Assembly (NCBI GenBank): GCA_024278415.1
Contig: JAJRTI010000111.1
Location: forward strand, 1-16,422
Direction: 5' to 3'
From: Planctomycetota bacterium
Lineage (GTDB): Bacteria; Planctomycetota; Brocadiia; JAJRTI01
Length of the DNA stretch: 16,422 bases
The notes below the pieces were generated by a model. That model was given only the letters and a program-made list of their open reading frames with translations, ran no database searches and had not been told where the DNA came from. Shown in pieces: positions 1 to 4,989 of this stretch. A program made the translations under genes and the position numbers. Positions within the stretch are counted from its first letter, which is position 1, and every line of letters starts with the position of its first letter.

Positions 1-12
1 GGCCTGCGGCCG

Positions 13-80
13 CAACCCTGGGCTAGAAGCCGGAAGCCCGTTGGGCTTCCAAACAGCGTTTCGTCAAGCGGAAACGCTGT
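13..80. repeat. Cluster of inverted repeats at window start
   Basis: Three short elements lie in a row. Positions 12-25 carry CGCAACCCTGGGCT, the reverse complement of a piece of the repeat at 8777-8790, so it is a copy of a dispersed repeat. GGAAGCCC (32-39) and GGGCTTCC (43-50) form a perfect 8-bp hairpin with loop GTT. ACAGCGTTTC (53-62) and GAAACGCTGT (71-80) form a perfect 10-bp inverted repeat with an 8-nt loop. There is no T-tract after either, so they look like intergenic repeat DNA rather than a clear terminator. They may also mark the end of a transcription unit lying left of the window. Confidence 0.6.
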
Positions 81-148
81 CCATTGAACTCGCGCACGTT
101 CATGGGGCCAACGGTTGTTGCAATCGGCTGAAGTGTTACGTGTTGGGA

Positions 149-154
149 TATAGT
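149..154 (+). promoter_or_regulatory. Possible -10 box for the UPF0175-folM unit
   Basis: TATAGT matches the sigma-70 -10 consensus at five of six bases and lies about 55 nt before the chosen start at 211. No good -35 hexamer is found 16-18 bp upstream, so this is only a weak candidate. The rest of 81-195 shows nothing else recognisable. Confidence 0.22.
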
Positions 155-195
155 AGCTTATCCCCGATGGTGGCGAAAATTGCTGAGTGATGGAT

Positions 196-203
196 GGAGA
201 AGG
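196..203 (+). promoter_or_regulatory. Ribosome binding site deciding the UPF0175 start
   Basis: GGAGAAGG lies 7 nt before the ATG at 211. The alternative in-frame starts GTG 187 and ATG 190 lie upstream of this site, so they would place it inside the coding region. Neither has an equivalent site of its own. This favours 211. Confidence 0.65.
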
Positions 204-210
204 TGCCAAC

Positions 211-492
211 ATGCGCCAAGTCATTCTGACATTCGATGACGACGTGTACGAGAGGCTCTCACAGGCTTGTGATCTCTCCTCATCGGACCTCCAGTCGGAG
301 GTCTCTAAGGCCCTGGCCATCATCGCTTACCGCACGCGCGATATATCGCTTGCTAAGGCGGCAGAGGCGGCGGGGATCAGCCTATGGGAGATGATCGACC
401 TGGTGCAAAGCATCGGCCTGCCCGTGTACGAGTACGATGAGGCAAGCCGGGAAGCGGCCAAGGCAGACACATTGCCAGGAGCGAGCCCATGA
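211..492 (+). CDS. UPF0175 family small helix-turn-helix protein (antitoxin-like)
   Basis: A 93-residue protein. The N-terminal half (QVILTFDDDVYERLSQ) looks like a short strand plus helix. The middle and C-terminal part carries the UPF0175 pattern: a helix ending in 'ALAIIAY', then 'ISLAKAAEAAGISLWEMIDL' (a helix-turn-helix), then 'GLPVYEYD'. UPF0175 proteins are small, and several are proposed or annotated as antitoxins, often beside a PIN-like DUF3368 toxin. No such toxin is present on either side here. Instead the stop codon overlaps the start of the downstream pterin reductase (ATGA, 489-492), implying translational coupling. The start at 211 is chosen for its ribosome binding site at 196-203; GTG 187 and ATG 190 are alternatives. 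DNA binding and antitoxin function are inferences. It could equally be a regulator of the downstream genes. Confidence 0.8.
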   Translation: MRQVILTFDDDVYERLSQACDLSSSDLQSEVSKALAIIAYRTRDISLAKAAEAAGISLWEMIDLVQSIGLPVYEYDEASREAAKADTLPGASP

Positions 493-1229
493 AGTCGCTC
501 CAGGGCAAGACCGCGCTCGTCACAGGCGCCGGCCGGCGCATCGGCCGCGCGGTCGCCCTCGCGCTCGCGGAGCAGGGCGTGAACGTGGCCGTGCACTTCG
601 GCCAGTCGGGCGCCGCGGCCGCGGCCACCGCGCAAGAGGCCCGCAGACACGGCGTGCAAGCGTGGCCCCTCCAAGCGGACCTTGCCGACCCCAGCGACGC
701 GGAGCGCCTCATGCCCCGCGCGATCGAGCAGGCCGGCCCCATCGACGTGCTCGTGAACAGCGCGTCCATATTTGGCCCCAGTTCGCTGATGGACTTCCCG
801 CTCGACGAGCTGGCCAGCCACGTGCAGGTGAACGCGCTCGCGCCGCTCGTGCTCGCGCGGGCGTTCGCCAGGCAAGGCCGGCCCGGGGACATCGTCAACT
901 TCCTCGACACGCGGGTGACCGACTACGACCAGGAGCACGCGGCGTATCACTTGAGCAAGCGCATGCTCTTCACGCTCACGCGCATGATGGCCCTCGAGTT
1001 CGCTCCTCGGGTGCAGGTCAACGCGATTGCGCCGGGCCTGGTGCTCCCGCCGCCGGGGAAGACCGCGGAGCACCTGAAGGCGCGGGTCAAGGACAACCCG
1101 CTCCAGCGCCACGGCGACGTGGAGGACGTGGCGGACGCGGTCCTGTTCCTGCTGCGCAGCGACTTCGTCACCGGCCAGGTCATCTTCGTCGACGGGGGCT
1201 ATCACATGAAGGGCAACACCTATGGCTGA
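489..1229 (+). CDS. folM: Short-chain dehydrogenase of the pteridine/dihydrofolate reductase type (FolM/PTR1-like)
   Basis: A 246-residue SDR protein of classical length. TGAGRRIG (residues 12-19) is the NADPH-binding loop and fits TGxxxRxG, the form typical of pteridine reductases. 'LVNSAS' (88-93), N115, Y153 and K157 (YHLSK) are the other SDR landmarks. The position normally held by catalytic Ser, 13 residues before the Tyr, is Asp (D140), as in PTR1 (Asp181/Tyr194/Lys198). Members of this subgroup reduce pterins with NADPH: dihydromonapterin in FolM, biopterin/folate in PTR1. The genomic link supports this: folE lies 304 bp downstream on the same strand. AGGAG at 477-481 is the ribosome binding site. 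The start overlaps the UPF0175 stop by 4 bp. 'DFVTGQVIFVDGGY' near the end is the usual SDR C-terminal motif. The exact substrate is not decided by sequence; other SDR functions remain possible. Confidence 0.82.
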   Translation: MKSLQGKTALVTGAGRRIGRAVALALAEQGVNVAVHFGQSGAAAAATAQEARRHGVQAWPLQADLADPSDAERLMPRAIEQAGPIDVLVNSASIFGPSSLMDFPLDELASHVQVNALAPLVLARAFARQGRPGDIVNFLDTRVTDYDQEHAAYHLSKRMLFTLTRMMALEFAPRVQVNAIAPGLVLPPPGKTAEHLKARVKDNPLQRHGDVEDVADAVLFLLRSDFVTGQVIFVDGGYHMKGNTYG

Positions 1230-1280
1230 GCGAGCCGCGTTTGTTCTGGTGCTGGACGTCCACGCCCGGCACCCCACAGC

Positions 1281-1297
1281 GCGGACGTCTCGTCCGC
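1281..1297. repeat. Perfect hairpin downstream of folM
   Basis: GCGGACG and CGTCCGC pair over 7 bp around loop TCT. No T-run follows, so it is not a convincing intrinsic terminator. It resembles the GGACG/CGTCC hairpin at 4793-4816 and is probably dispersed-repeat DNA. Confidence 0.5.
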
Positions 1298-1314
1298 CCG
1301 CAACTCATCGGACT

Positions 1315-1378
1315 CCCAGCGGACCATGAGGTCCACGCCGGACGGTCACGGACGCGGACGTGCGTGACCGTCGCTGGG
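1315..1378. repeat. Three-way-junction-like inverted repeat structure
   Basis: CCCAGC (1315-1320) pairs with GCTGGG (1373-1378). Inside it, GGACC (1321-1325) pairs with GGTCC (1330-1334) around ATGA. GACGGTCACG (1341-1350) pairs with CGTGACCGTC (1363-1372) around a 12-nt loop. The stems abut one another with only six unpaired bases between the two inner hairpins. This could be a structured RNA element or a complex intergenic repeat. No known riboswitch class is recognised. Confidence 0.5.
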
Positions 1379-1390
1379 CAAGCCGCGTTC

Positions 1391-1419
1391 TTGAACCGCG
1401 CATAGCGGATTGCTACGCT
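1391..1419 (+). promoter_or_regulatory. Weak promoter candidate for folE
   Basis: TTGAAC (1391-1396), a 17-bp spacer and TACGCT (1414-1419) preceded by TG at 1411-1412 (extended -10). The hexamers match consensus at only 4/6 and 3/6. If real, folE could be transcribed separately from folM, with a leader of about 110 nt. Confidence 0.22.
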
Positions 1420-1462
1420 GGTTGGCCCTCGAACACTCCAGTTCGAGCGATGGACTTCAGCG

Positions 1463-1510
1463 CTCTGCGCCACATTCTCCGTCTTTGCGTCTTGGCGCCT
1501 TTGCGTTGGA
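1463..1510 (+). repeat. CTTTGCG-type dispersed repeat before folE
   Basis: The stretch contains 'GTCTTTGCGTCTTGGCGCC' followed by TTTGCGTTGGA. A related sequence, including GCGCCTTTGCG followed by GTTGAA, lies immediately upstream of the sulfatase start (4651-4688, minus strand). In both places it reads in the direction of the gene and ends within about 25 nt of the start codon. Confidence 0.5.
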
Positions 1511-1533
1511 TTCTCCCTTTCGAAGGACATTCC

Positions 1534-2100
1534 ATGAACGAAACCCGCGTGGCCGAGCTTATCAAGGATCTGCTGGCCGAAATCGGCGAAGATCCCAACC
1601 GCGAGGGCCTGCTCAAGACCCCCATGCGCGTGGCCCAGTCCTTGGCGTTCCTCACGAGCGGGTACCGCGCCGACCCCGACGCCATCATCAACGAAGCCGT
1701 ATTCGAGTCGGCCGCGAACAATATGATCATTGCGCGCAACATCGAGGTGTACAGCCTCTGCGAGCATCACATGCTGCCTTTCTACGGCCAGTGCCACATC
1801 GGCTATATCGCGCGCACAAAGGTGCTAGGCATAAGCAAGCTTGCGCGCATTGCAGACAGTTTTTCCCGGCGGCTTCAGATCCAAGAGCGCCTCACGGAGC
1901 AGATCGCACACGAGATCGAACGCGCGATCGACGCGGAGGGCGTGGGCGTGGTCATGGAGTGCCGGCACCTGTGCATGATGATGCGGGGCGTGGAGAAGCA
2001 GAACTCGATCATGACCACGTCGAGCGTGCTGGGGAGCTTTCGGGAATCGGCCGCCACGCGATCGGAGTTCCTAAACTTGATCCACCGCGGGGACATCTGA
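1534..2100 (+). CDS. folE: GTP cyclohydrolase I, type IA (FolE)
   Basis: A 188-residue cytoplasmic enzyme converting GTP to 7,8-dihydroneopterin triphosphate, the first step of folate and other pterin synthesis; the family forms homodecamers. Hallmarks are complete: REGLLKTPMRVA (residues 23-34), SLCEHHMLPFYG (74-85) with zinc ligands C76 and H79, GISKLARI (99-106), QERLTEQIA (117-125) and ECRHLCMMMRG (142-152) with zinc ligand C147. The length matches the bacterial family. The start is set by GAAGGA at 1522-1527, 6 nt before ATG; the longer open frame from 1360 would add repeat-derived sequence. It lies downstream of the FolM/PTR1-like reductase, which could act on pterins derived from its product, directly or after folate-pathway steps not seen in this window. 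Genes for the remaining folate steps are absent here. Confidence 0.97.
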   Translation: MNETRVAELIKDLLAEIGEDPNREGLLKTPMRVAQSLAFLTSGYRADPDAIINEAVFESAANNMIIARNIEVYSLCEHHMLPFYGQCHIGYIARTKVLGISKLARIADSFSRRLQIQERLTEQIAHEIERAIDAEGVGVVMECRHLCMMMRGVEKQNSIMTTSSVLGSFRESAATRSEFLNLIHRGDI

Positions 2101-2139
2101 CAGCGGATAGGGCCGCGCCCTGGCGCCCACTTATGCAAC

Positions 2140-2178
2140 GAGGCTGGCAGAGCCCATGGACTCCGCCAGCCTCATTTG
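2140..2178. terminator. Probable terminator between convergent folE and isomerase genes
   Basis: GAGGCTGGC (2140-2148) and GCCAGCCTC (2165-2173) form a perfect 9-bp stem with a 16-nt loop, followed by ATTTGT. It sits in the 123-bp gap between two genes that converge, so it could stop transcription from both sides. The T-tract is short, hence moderate confidence. Confidence 0.5.
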
Positions 2179-2223
2179 TATCCGAATCCCTCTGCGCAAT
2201 TTGCGGATGCCCGCCCCCGCGGC

Positions 2224-3072
2224 CTACGCGTGCAGGATCTCCGCGCGCAGCTTCTCCAGCAATTGGATCGCCGCGGCGAGGTCGCGCTTCTTCTCTTCCA
2301 TGTCCGGGCACTCGCGCTCGATGGTGAGCGGGCCTTCGTACCCGATCTCCTTGAGCGTGCGGATGAAGTCCTCCATGCCCACTTGGCCCTGGCCCAGCGG
2401 CATCTCCGCGCCCCACTCCTCGCCGGGCTTGTCCGCCCAATTCGCGTCCTTGCAGTGGCAGCTCTTCACGTACTGGCCGCACTCTTTGAGCGCGGGGATG
2501 GGCTCCGCGACGCCGTAGAGGATAAGGTTCGCGGGGTCGAAGTTGATCGCCAAATTGTCGCGTCCCACGTCGCTGAAAAACCGCAACAGCGTGGGCACGG
2601 ACTCCTGGCCCGTCTCGAGGTGGAAGCGCTGGCCGTTGTTGGCCGCGTAGTCGCACACCTCTTGGGTCACAGCCACGATACCCGCGTATGCCGGGTCGTT
2701 CGCGTCTTCGGGCACCGCGCCGATGTGCATGCCGAGCGCGGGCACGCCCATGACCTTGGCGAAATCGCTGATCTGCTTCGTGAGCGCGAGCCGCTCCGCG
2801 CGCGTGGCCGGGGGCACGAGGCCGACGGTCTTGTGCACGGTGGGGATGTCCGCGTAGCTCTCGTCCTCGAAGCCGCAGAACATGACCGTCACGTCCACGC
2901 CGGCTCCGCCGAACATATCCTTCCACTCCTGGGCCGCGGCCGCGTCGCCGAGCAGATCCTTCGGGGGCGCGTGCAACTGCACCGTCGCGACGCCCAGCTC
3001 CTTGACCGCGTCCAGACCGGCCCCAAGGCCGGCGCCAACCGACGTGAAAACGCCAATGGGCCACTTCTCCAT
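2224..3072 (-). CDS. Sugar phosphate isomerase/epimerase-like TIM-barrel protein
   Basis: A 282-residue protein of the xylose-isomerase-like / AP endonuclease family 2 TIM-barrel superfamily. Strand motifs run in barrel order: 'VATVQLHAP' (28-36), 'ALGMHIG' (112-118), 'RFHLETGQE' (149-157), 'LAINFDPANLI' (174-184), 'VKSCHCKDAN' (202-211) and 'GYEGPLTIERE' (244-254). Probable metal ligands are E153, D179, H206 and E252. The fold and length fit cytoplasmic sugar isomerases, 3-epimerases and inosose dehydratases, which act through a divalent metal. Which sugar is used cannot be told. There is no signal peptide. AGGAG lies 8 nt before the start. It is the last of three minus-strand genes after a secreted hydrolase and a sulfatase, consistent with catabolism of a released sugar, though a separate promoter is likely (3129-3157). 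Confidence 0.85.
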   Translation of the reverse strand: MEKWPIGVFTSVGAGLGAGLDAVKELGVATVQLHAPPKDLLGDAAAAQEWKDMFGGAGVDVTVMFCGFEDESYADIPTVHKTVGLVPPATRAERLALTKQISDFAKVMGVPALGMHIGAVPEDANDPAYAGIVAVTQEVCDYAANNGQRFHLETGQESVPTLLRFFSDVGRDNLAINFDPANLILYGVAEPIPALKECGQYVKSCHCKDANWADKPGEEWGAEMPLGQGQVGMEDFIRTLKEIGYEGPLTIERECPDMEEKKRDLAAAIQLLEKLRAEILHA

Positions 3073-3128
3073 GGTCGTGTCTCCTCTCGAATGGGTTGCT
3101 TATCGAGCCCGCAGGCAGAGGGGCTACC

Positions 3129-3157
3129 AGTTTGCCAATGCCGGGGCCGGGTGTCAA
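3129..3157 (-). promoter_or_regulatory. Candidate promoter of the isomerase-like gene
   Basis: On the minus strand a perfect TTGACA (-35, plus positions 3152-3157) is followed after 17 bp by CAAACT (-10, 3129-3134, three of six). Transcription would start near 3122, leaving a leader of about 50 nt. The -35 is strong and the -10 weak. Confidence 0.38.
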
Positions 3158-3170
3158 ACAAATTGCCGCT

Positions 3171-3232
3171 GGAGCGGAACGCCTTCGCGTTCCGTGTTAT
3201 TGACATGCTTGGGGGCGCGAAGGCATTCCGCT
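3171..3232. repeat. REPIN-like inverted pair (CTTC-loop hairpin family)
   Basis: The first unit forms CGGAACGC-CTTC-GCGTTCCG (3175-3194), a perfect 8-bp stem. The second, in opposite orientation, spans CGCGAAGGCATTCCGCT (3216-3232). It matches the first unit's AGCGGAACGCCTTCGCG at 16 of 17 bases, but its outer arm has decayed. The pair lies between the sulfatase stop and the isomerase promoter. Related copies are at 4694-4721 and 14065-14133. Confidence 0.7.
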
Positions 3233-3261
3233 TTGTTATGTGGCTACGGTGCGGAGTATCT

Positions 3262-4641
3262 TCATGTTTCCGCCGGGATCAGGCGCGTCCCATCCGACCA
3301 GCCCTCCGGCCTGCCGGCGAGTTGCTCGACCAACTCGCTCCGCCACCAAGCGATGCGCTCTTGCCGGCTGGGGTCGTTGGAGAGGTCGTGCAACTCCCCG
3401 GGATCCTCGGCCAAGTCGAAGAACTGCTCGCGGCCGTCGCCAGTGAACCACACGAACTTCTCCTTGCCGTCGGTGAGGCATTGGAACTGGCCGGCGCACT
3501 CGATCTGGATGTGCGGCAGCCAATGCGCGTCCTCGCCGCGCATGAGCGGCAGCAGGCTCCGGCCTTCGACCGTGTCCGGCGCGTCCACGCCGGCCATGTC
3601 GAGCACGGTGGGCATGATGTCCTCCAGCCCCACCGGCGCGTCGCAGACCCGGCGCGGGCCAATGCCGAAGCGCTCCGGCGCGCGGATCATGAGCGGCACG
3701 CGCGCCGCGCCCTCATACGGCAGGCTCTTGGCCCAGCGGTAGTGGTCGCCGAGCATCTCGCCGTGGTCCGCGCAGAAGATCACGACCGTGTTGCGCCCGG
3801 TCATGCCGTCCACGCCGGTCACGTTGTTCAGCAGCCGGTGGATCTGGTCGTCCACGTGGTTGATGAGGCCGTAGTACCCGGCCCGCGCGGACAGGAGCGC
3901 CTCACCGGTGAGATTGACTTGCCGCGGGGCCACGCCCAGGCCGAGGCCGTCGTGAGGGGGCGGAGAGGCCCAGTCGCCGATGTGCGGATCGGGCACGCCC
4001 GTGCGGAGGTAGCGCTCGAAATACGGCGCGGGCGGGATGAGCGGCGGGTGCGACGCGATGAACGACGCGCACAAGAAGAACGGGCACGACGGGTCGCGCT
4101 TGCGCAAGAAGTCCAGCGCCAGGTTCACGGTCCAGTTCGTGTGGTGCAGGTGTTCGTCCATGTGCCACGGCCGGGCGGTCCAGTCGTTGTGCATCACCCC
4201 TGAGCCGTTGTACCCGCCGCCGCCCTCTGGCATGTTTCTGGCCATGAACTCGTCGTAGTCGTCGAACGGCTCGCGGTGGTCGTTCATCACCACGTGGTCA
4301 AAACCGTGGCGCTTGCGCGGGGGCGTCACGTGCATGCTGCGGCCCACCCACGACGTGTGATACCCGGCCTTGGAGAGTTCGCTGGCGATGGTCGGGCCGT
4401 CCCACTCCTGGCTCACGTTGCCGAAGAACCGGTGCGTGCGCGGAAACTGGCCGGACAAGAACGAACGCCGCGCCGGCACGCAGACGGGGCACGTGGAGTA
4501 CGCGCGCGTAAACCGGCAGCCCCGCGCGCCGATCTCGTCCATATTGGGCGTCAACAGCACCGGGTGGCCGTCGATGCTCAAGCTGTCGCCGCGGTGCTGC
4601 TCGGTCATGAACACGAGGAAGTTGGGGCGTTCGTCGGGCAT
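3262..4641 (-). CDS. Cys-type sulfatase without signal peptide
   Basis: A 459-residue protein of the alkaline-phosphatase-like sulfatase family (type I, arylsulfatase A class), which hydrolyses sulfate esters. CVPARRSFLSG (residues 54-64) matches the C-x-P-S/A-R signature; C54 would be converted to formylglycine. DHG at 292-294 supplies C-terminal calcium ligands, and N-terminal 'TEQHRGD' (13-19) the others, with Glu at E14 where Asp is usual. H198 and K305 fit the usual conserved His and Lys. The motif normally reading GKWH is 'GRSMH' (100-104), so Lys is Arg. The N-terminus starts directly with 'MPDERPNFLVFMTEQ', and GAAGGAG lies 5 nt before ATG, so no signal peptide is encoded. A cytoplasmic location is therefore implied, unlike most glycan sulfatases. 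The substrate could be a small sulfated sugar or another ester, including phosphonate monoesters. It is flanked by a secreted hydrolase gene and a sugar isomerase-like gene on the same strand. Confidence 0.9.
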   Translation of the reverse strand: MPDERPNFLVFMTEQHRGDSLSIDGHPVLLTPNMDEIGARGCRFTRAYSTCPVCVPARRSFLSGQFPRTHRFFGNVSQEWDGPTIASELSKAGYHTSWVGRSMHVTPPRKRHGFDHVVMNDHREPFDDYDEFMARNMPEGGGGYNGSGVMHNDWTARPWHMDEHLHHTNWTVNLALDFLRKRDPSCPFFLCASFIASHPPLIPPAPYFERYLRTGVPDPHIGDWASPPPHDGLGLGVAPRQVNLTGEALLSARAGYYGLINHVDDQIHRLLNNVTGVDGMTGRNTVVIFCADHGEMLGDHYRWAKSLPYEGAARVPLMIRAPERFGIGPRRVCDAPVGLEDIMPTVLDMAGVDAPDTVEGRSLLPLMRGEDAHWLPHIQIECAGQFQCLTDGKEKFVWFTGDGREQFFDLAEDPGELHDLSNDPSRQERIAWWRSELVEQLAGRPEGWSDGTRLIPAET

Positions 4642-4650
4642 GTGTTCTCC

Positions 4651-4688
4651 TTCAACCGCAAAGGCGCGGAGGGCGCAAAGAGCCGCAG
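4651..4688 (-). repeat. CTTTGCG-type dispersed repeat before the sulfatase
   Basis: On the minus strand it reads CTGCGGCTCTTTGCGCCCT, then CCGCGCCTTTGCGGTTGAA, ending in the GAAGGAG ribosome binding site. It resembles the element at 1463-1510 before folE, in the same relation to the gene. Confidence 0.5.
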
Positions 4689-4693
4689 AACTC

Positions 4694-4721
4694 GGATCGG
4701 AACGCGAAGGCGTTCCGATCC
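4694..4721. repeat. Perfect 12-bp hairpin, CTTC/GAAG-loop family
   Basis: GGATCGGAACGC (4694-4705), loop GAAG, then GCGTTCCGATCC (4710-4721). The core CGGAACGC-loop-GCGTTCCG equals that of the unit at 3175-3194 in the opposite orientation. This is a single copy rather than a pair. No T-tract follows. Confidence 0.7.
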
Positions 4722-4792
4722 ATTACTCCTTCAAGCGTGGCAACACTTCACCTTTTCAGGCAGCCTCGCCGCCCTGCAACGACAAGTTACCA

Positions 4793-4816
4793 GCGCTGGA
4801 CGGCCACGTCCAGCGC
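4793..4816. repeat. Perfect 10-bp hairpin with GCCA loop
   Basis: GCGCTGGACG (4793-4802) and CGTCCAGCGC (4807-4816) around GCCA. The stem shares GGACG/CGTCC with the hairpin at 1281-1297. The hairpin at 4872-4891 has the same loop. Confidence 0.6.
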
Positions 4817-4871
4817 AACGTGGTGCGAGAGCTTGGGCTGGAGGGCCAGTGTGCGTTTCGCATTCTCGTAG

Positions 4872-4891
4872 CCGCATTCGCCAGAATGCGG
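4872..4891. repeat. Perfect 8-bp hairpin with GCCA loop
   Basis: CCGCATTC (4872-4879), GCCA, GAATGCGG (4884-4891). A different stem from 4793-4816 with the same tetraloop, suggesting a hairpin family with compensating stem changes. Confidence 0.55.
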
Positions 4892-4922
4892 GCGATCTCT
4901 GAGCCGCCCACGGCTATGCCGG

Positions 4923-4952
4923 AATAGCCGGAGTTTCCAAACTCCGACTATT
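4923..4952. terminator. Strong hairpin just past the hydrolase gene end
   Basis: AATAG-C-CGGAGTTT (4923-4936) pairs with AAACTCCG-A-CTATT (4939-4952), 13 pairs with one mismatch and a 2-nt loop. It lies about 40 nt beyond the stop of the minus-strand hydrolase gene, a normal place for a terminator, but no U-run follows in either direction. It may be another repeat instead. Confidence 0.35.
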
Positions 4953-4989
4953 TCGCTGCGACTGACCGGCGTGGCGTTTGGAATGGGTG

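Larger units (their letters stand above)
1230..1533. other. Structured spacer between folM and folE
   Basis: There is no gene in these 304 bp. They hold a hairpin GCGGACG-TCT-CGTCCGC (1281-1297), a three-stem structure (1315-1378), a weak promoter candidate (1391-1419) and a CTTTGCG-type repeat (1463-1510) just before folE. An open frame extends folE upstream to 1360, but it runs through these repeats. It is not favoured because the folE family start and ribosome binding site are at 1534. Confidence 0.7.
4642..4989. other. Repeat-filled spacer between hydrolase and sulfatase genes
   Basis: These 348 bp contain no supported gene. Most of it is short inverted repeats: 4651-4688, 4694-4721, 4793-4816, 4872-4891 and 4923-4952. 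I found no clear promoter for the sulfatase on the minus strand. It may therefore be read through from the hydrolase gene, or use a promoter I cannot recognise. Confidence 0.7.

Noticed and set aside
1360..1533. N-terminal extension of folE by 58 codons
   Set aside because: It translates the CTTTGCG repeat and spacer. FolE family length and GAAGGA at 1522-1527 support ATG 1534.
1230..1533. A known riboswitch (for example tetrahydrofolate type) before folE
   Set aside because: The three-stem structure does not match any riboswitch consensus I can recognise, so only an unassigned structure is reported.
2176..4203. Open frame of 675 codons on the plus strand
   Set aside because: It is antisense to the isomerase-like and sulfatase genes, both of which have clear family motifs and ribosome binding sites; it also crosses the repeat pair at 3171-3232.
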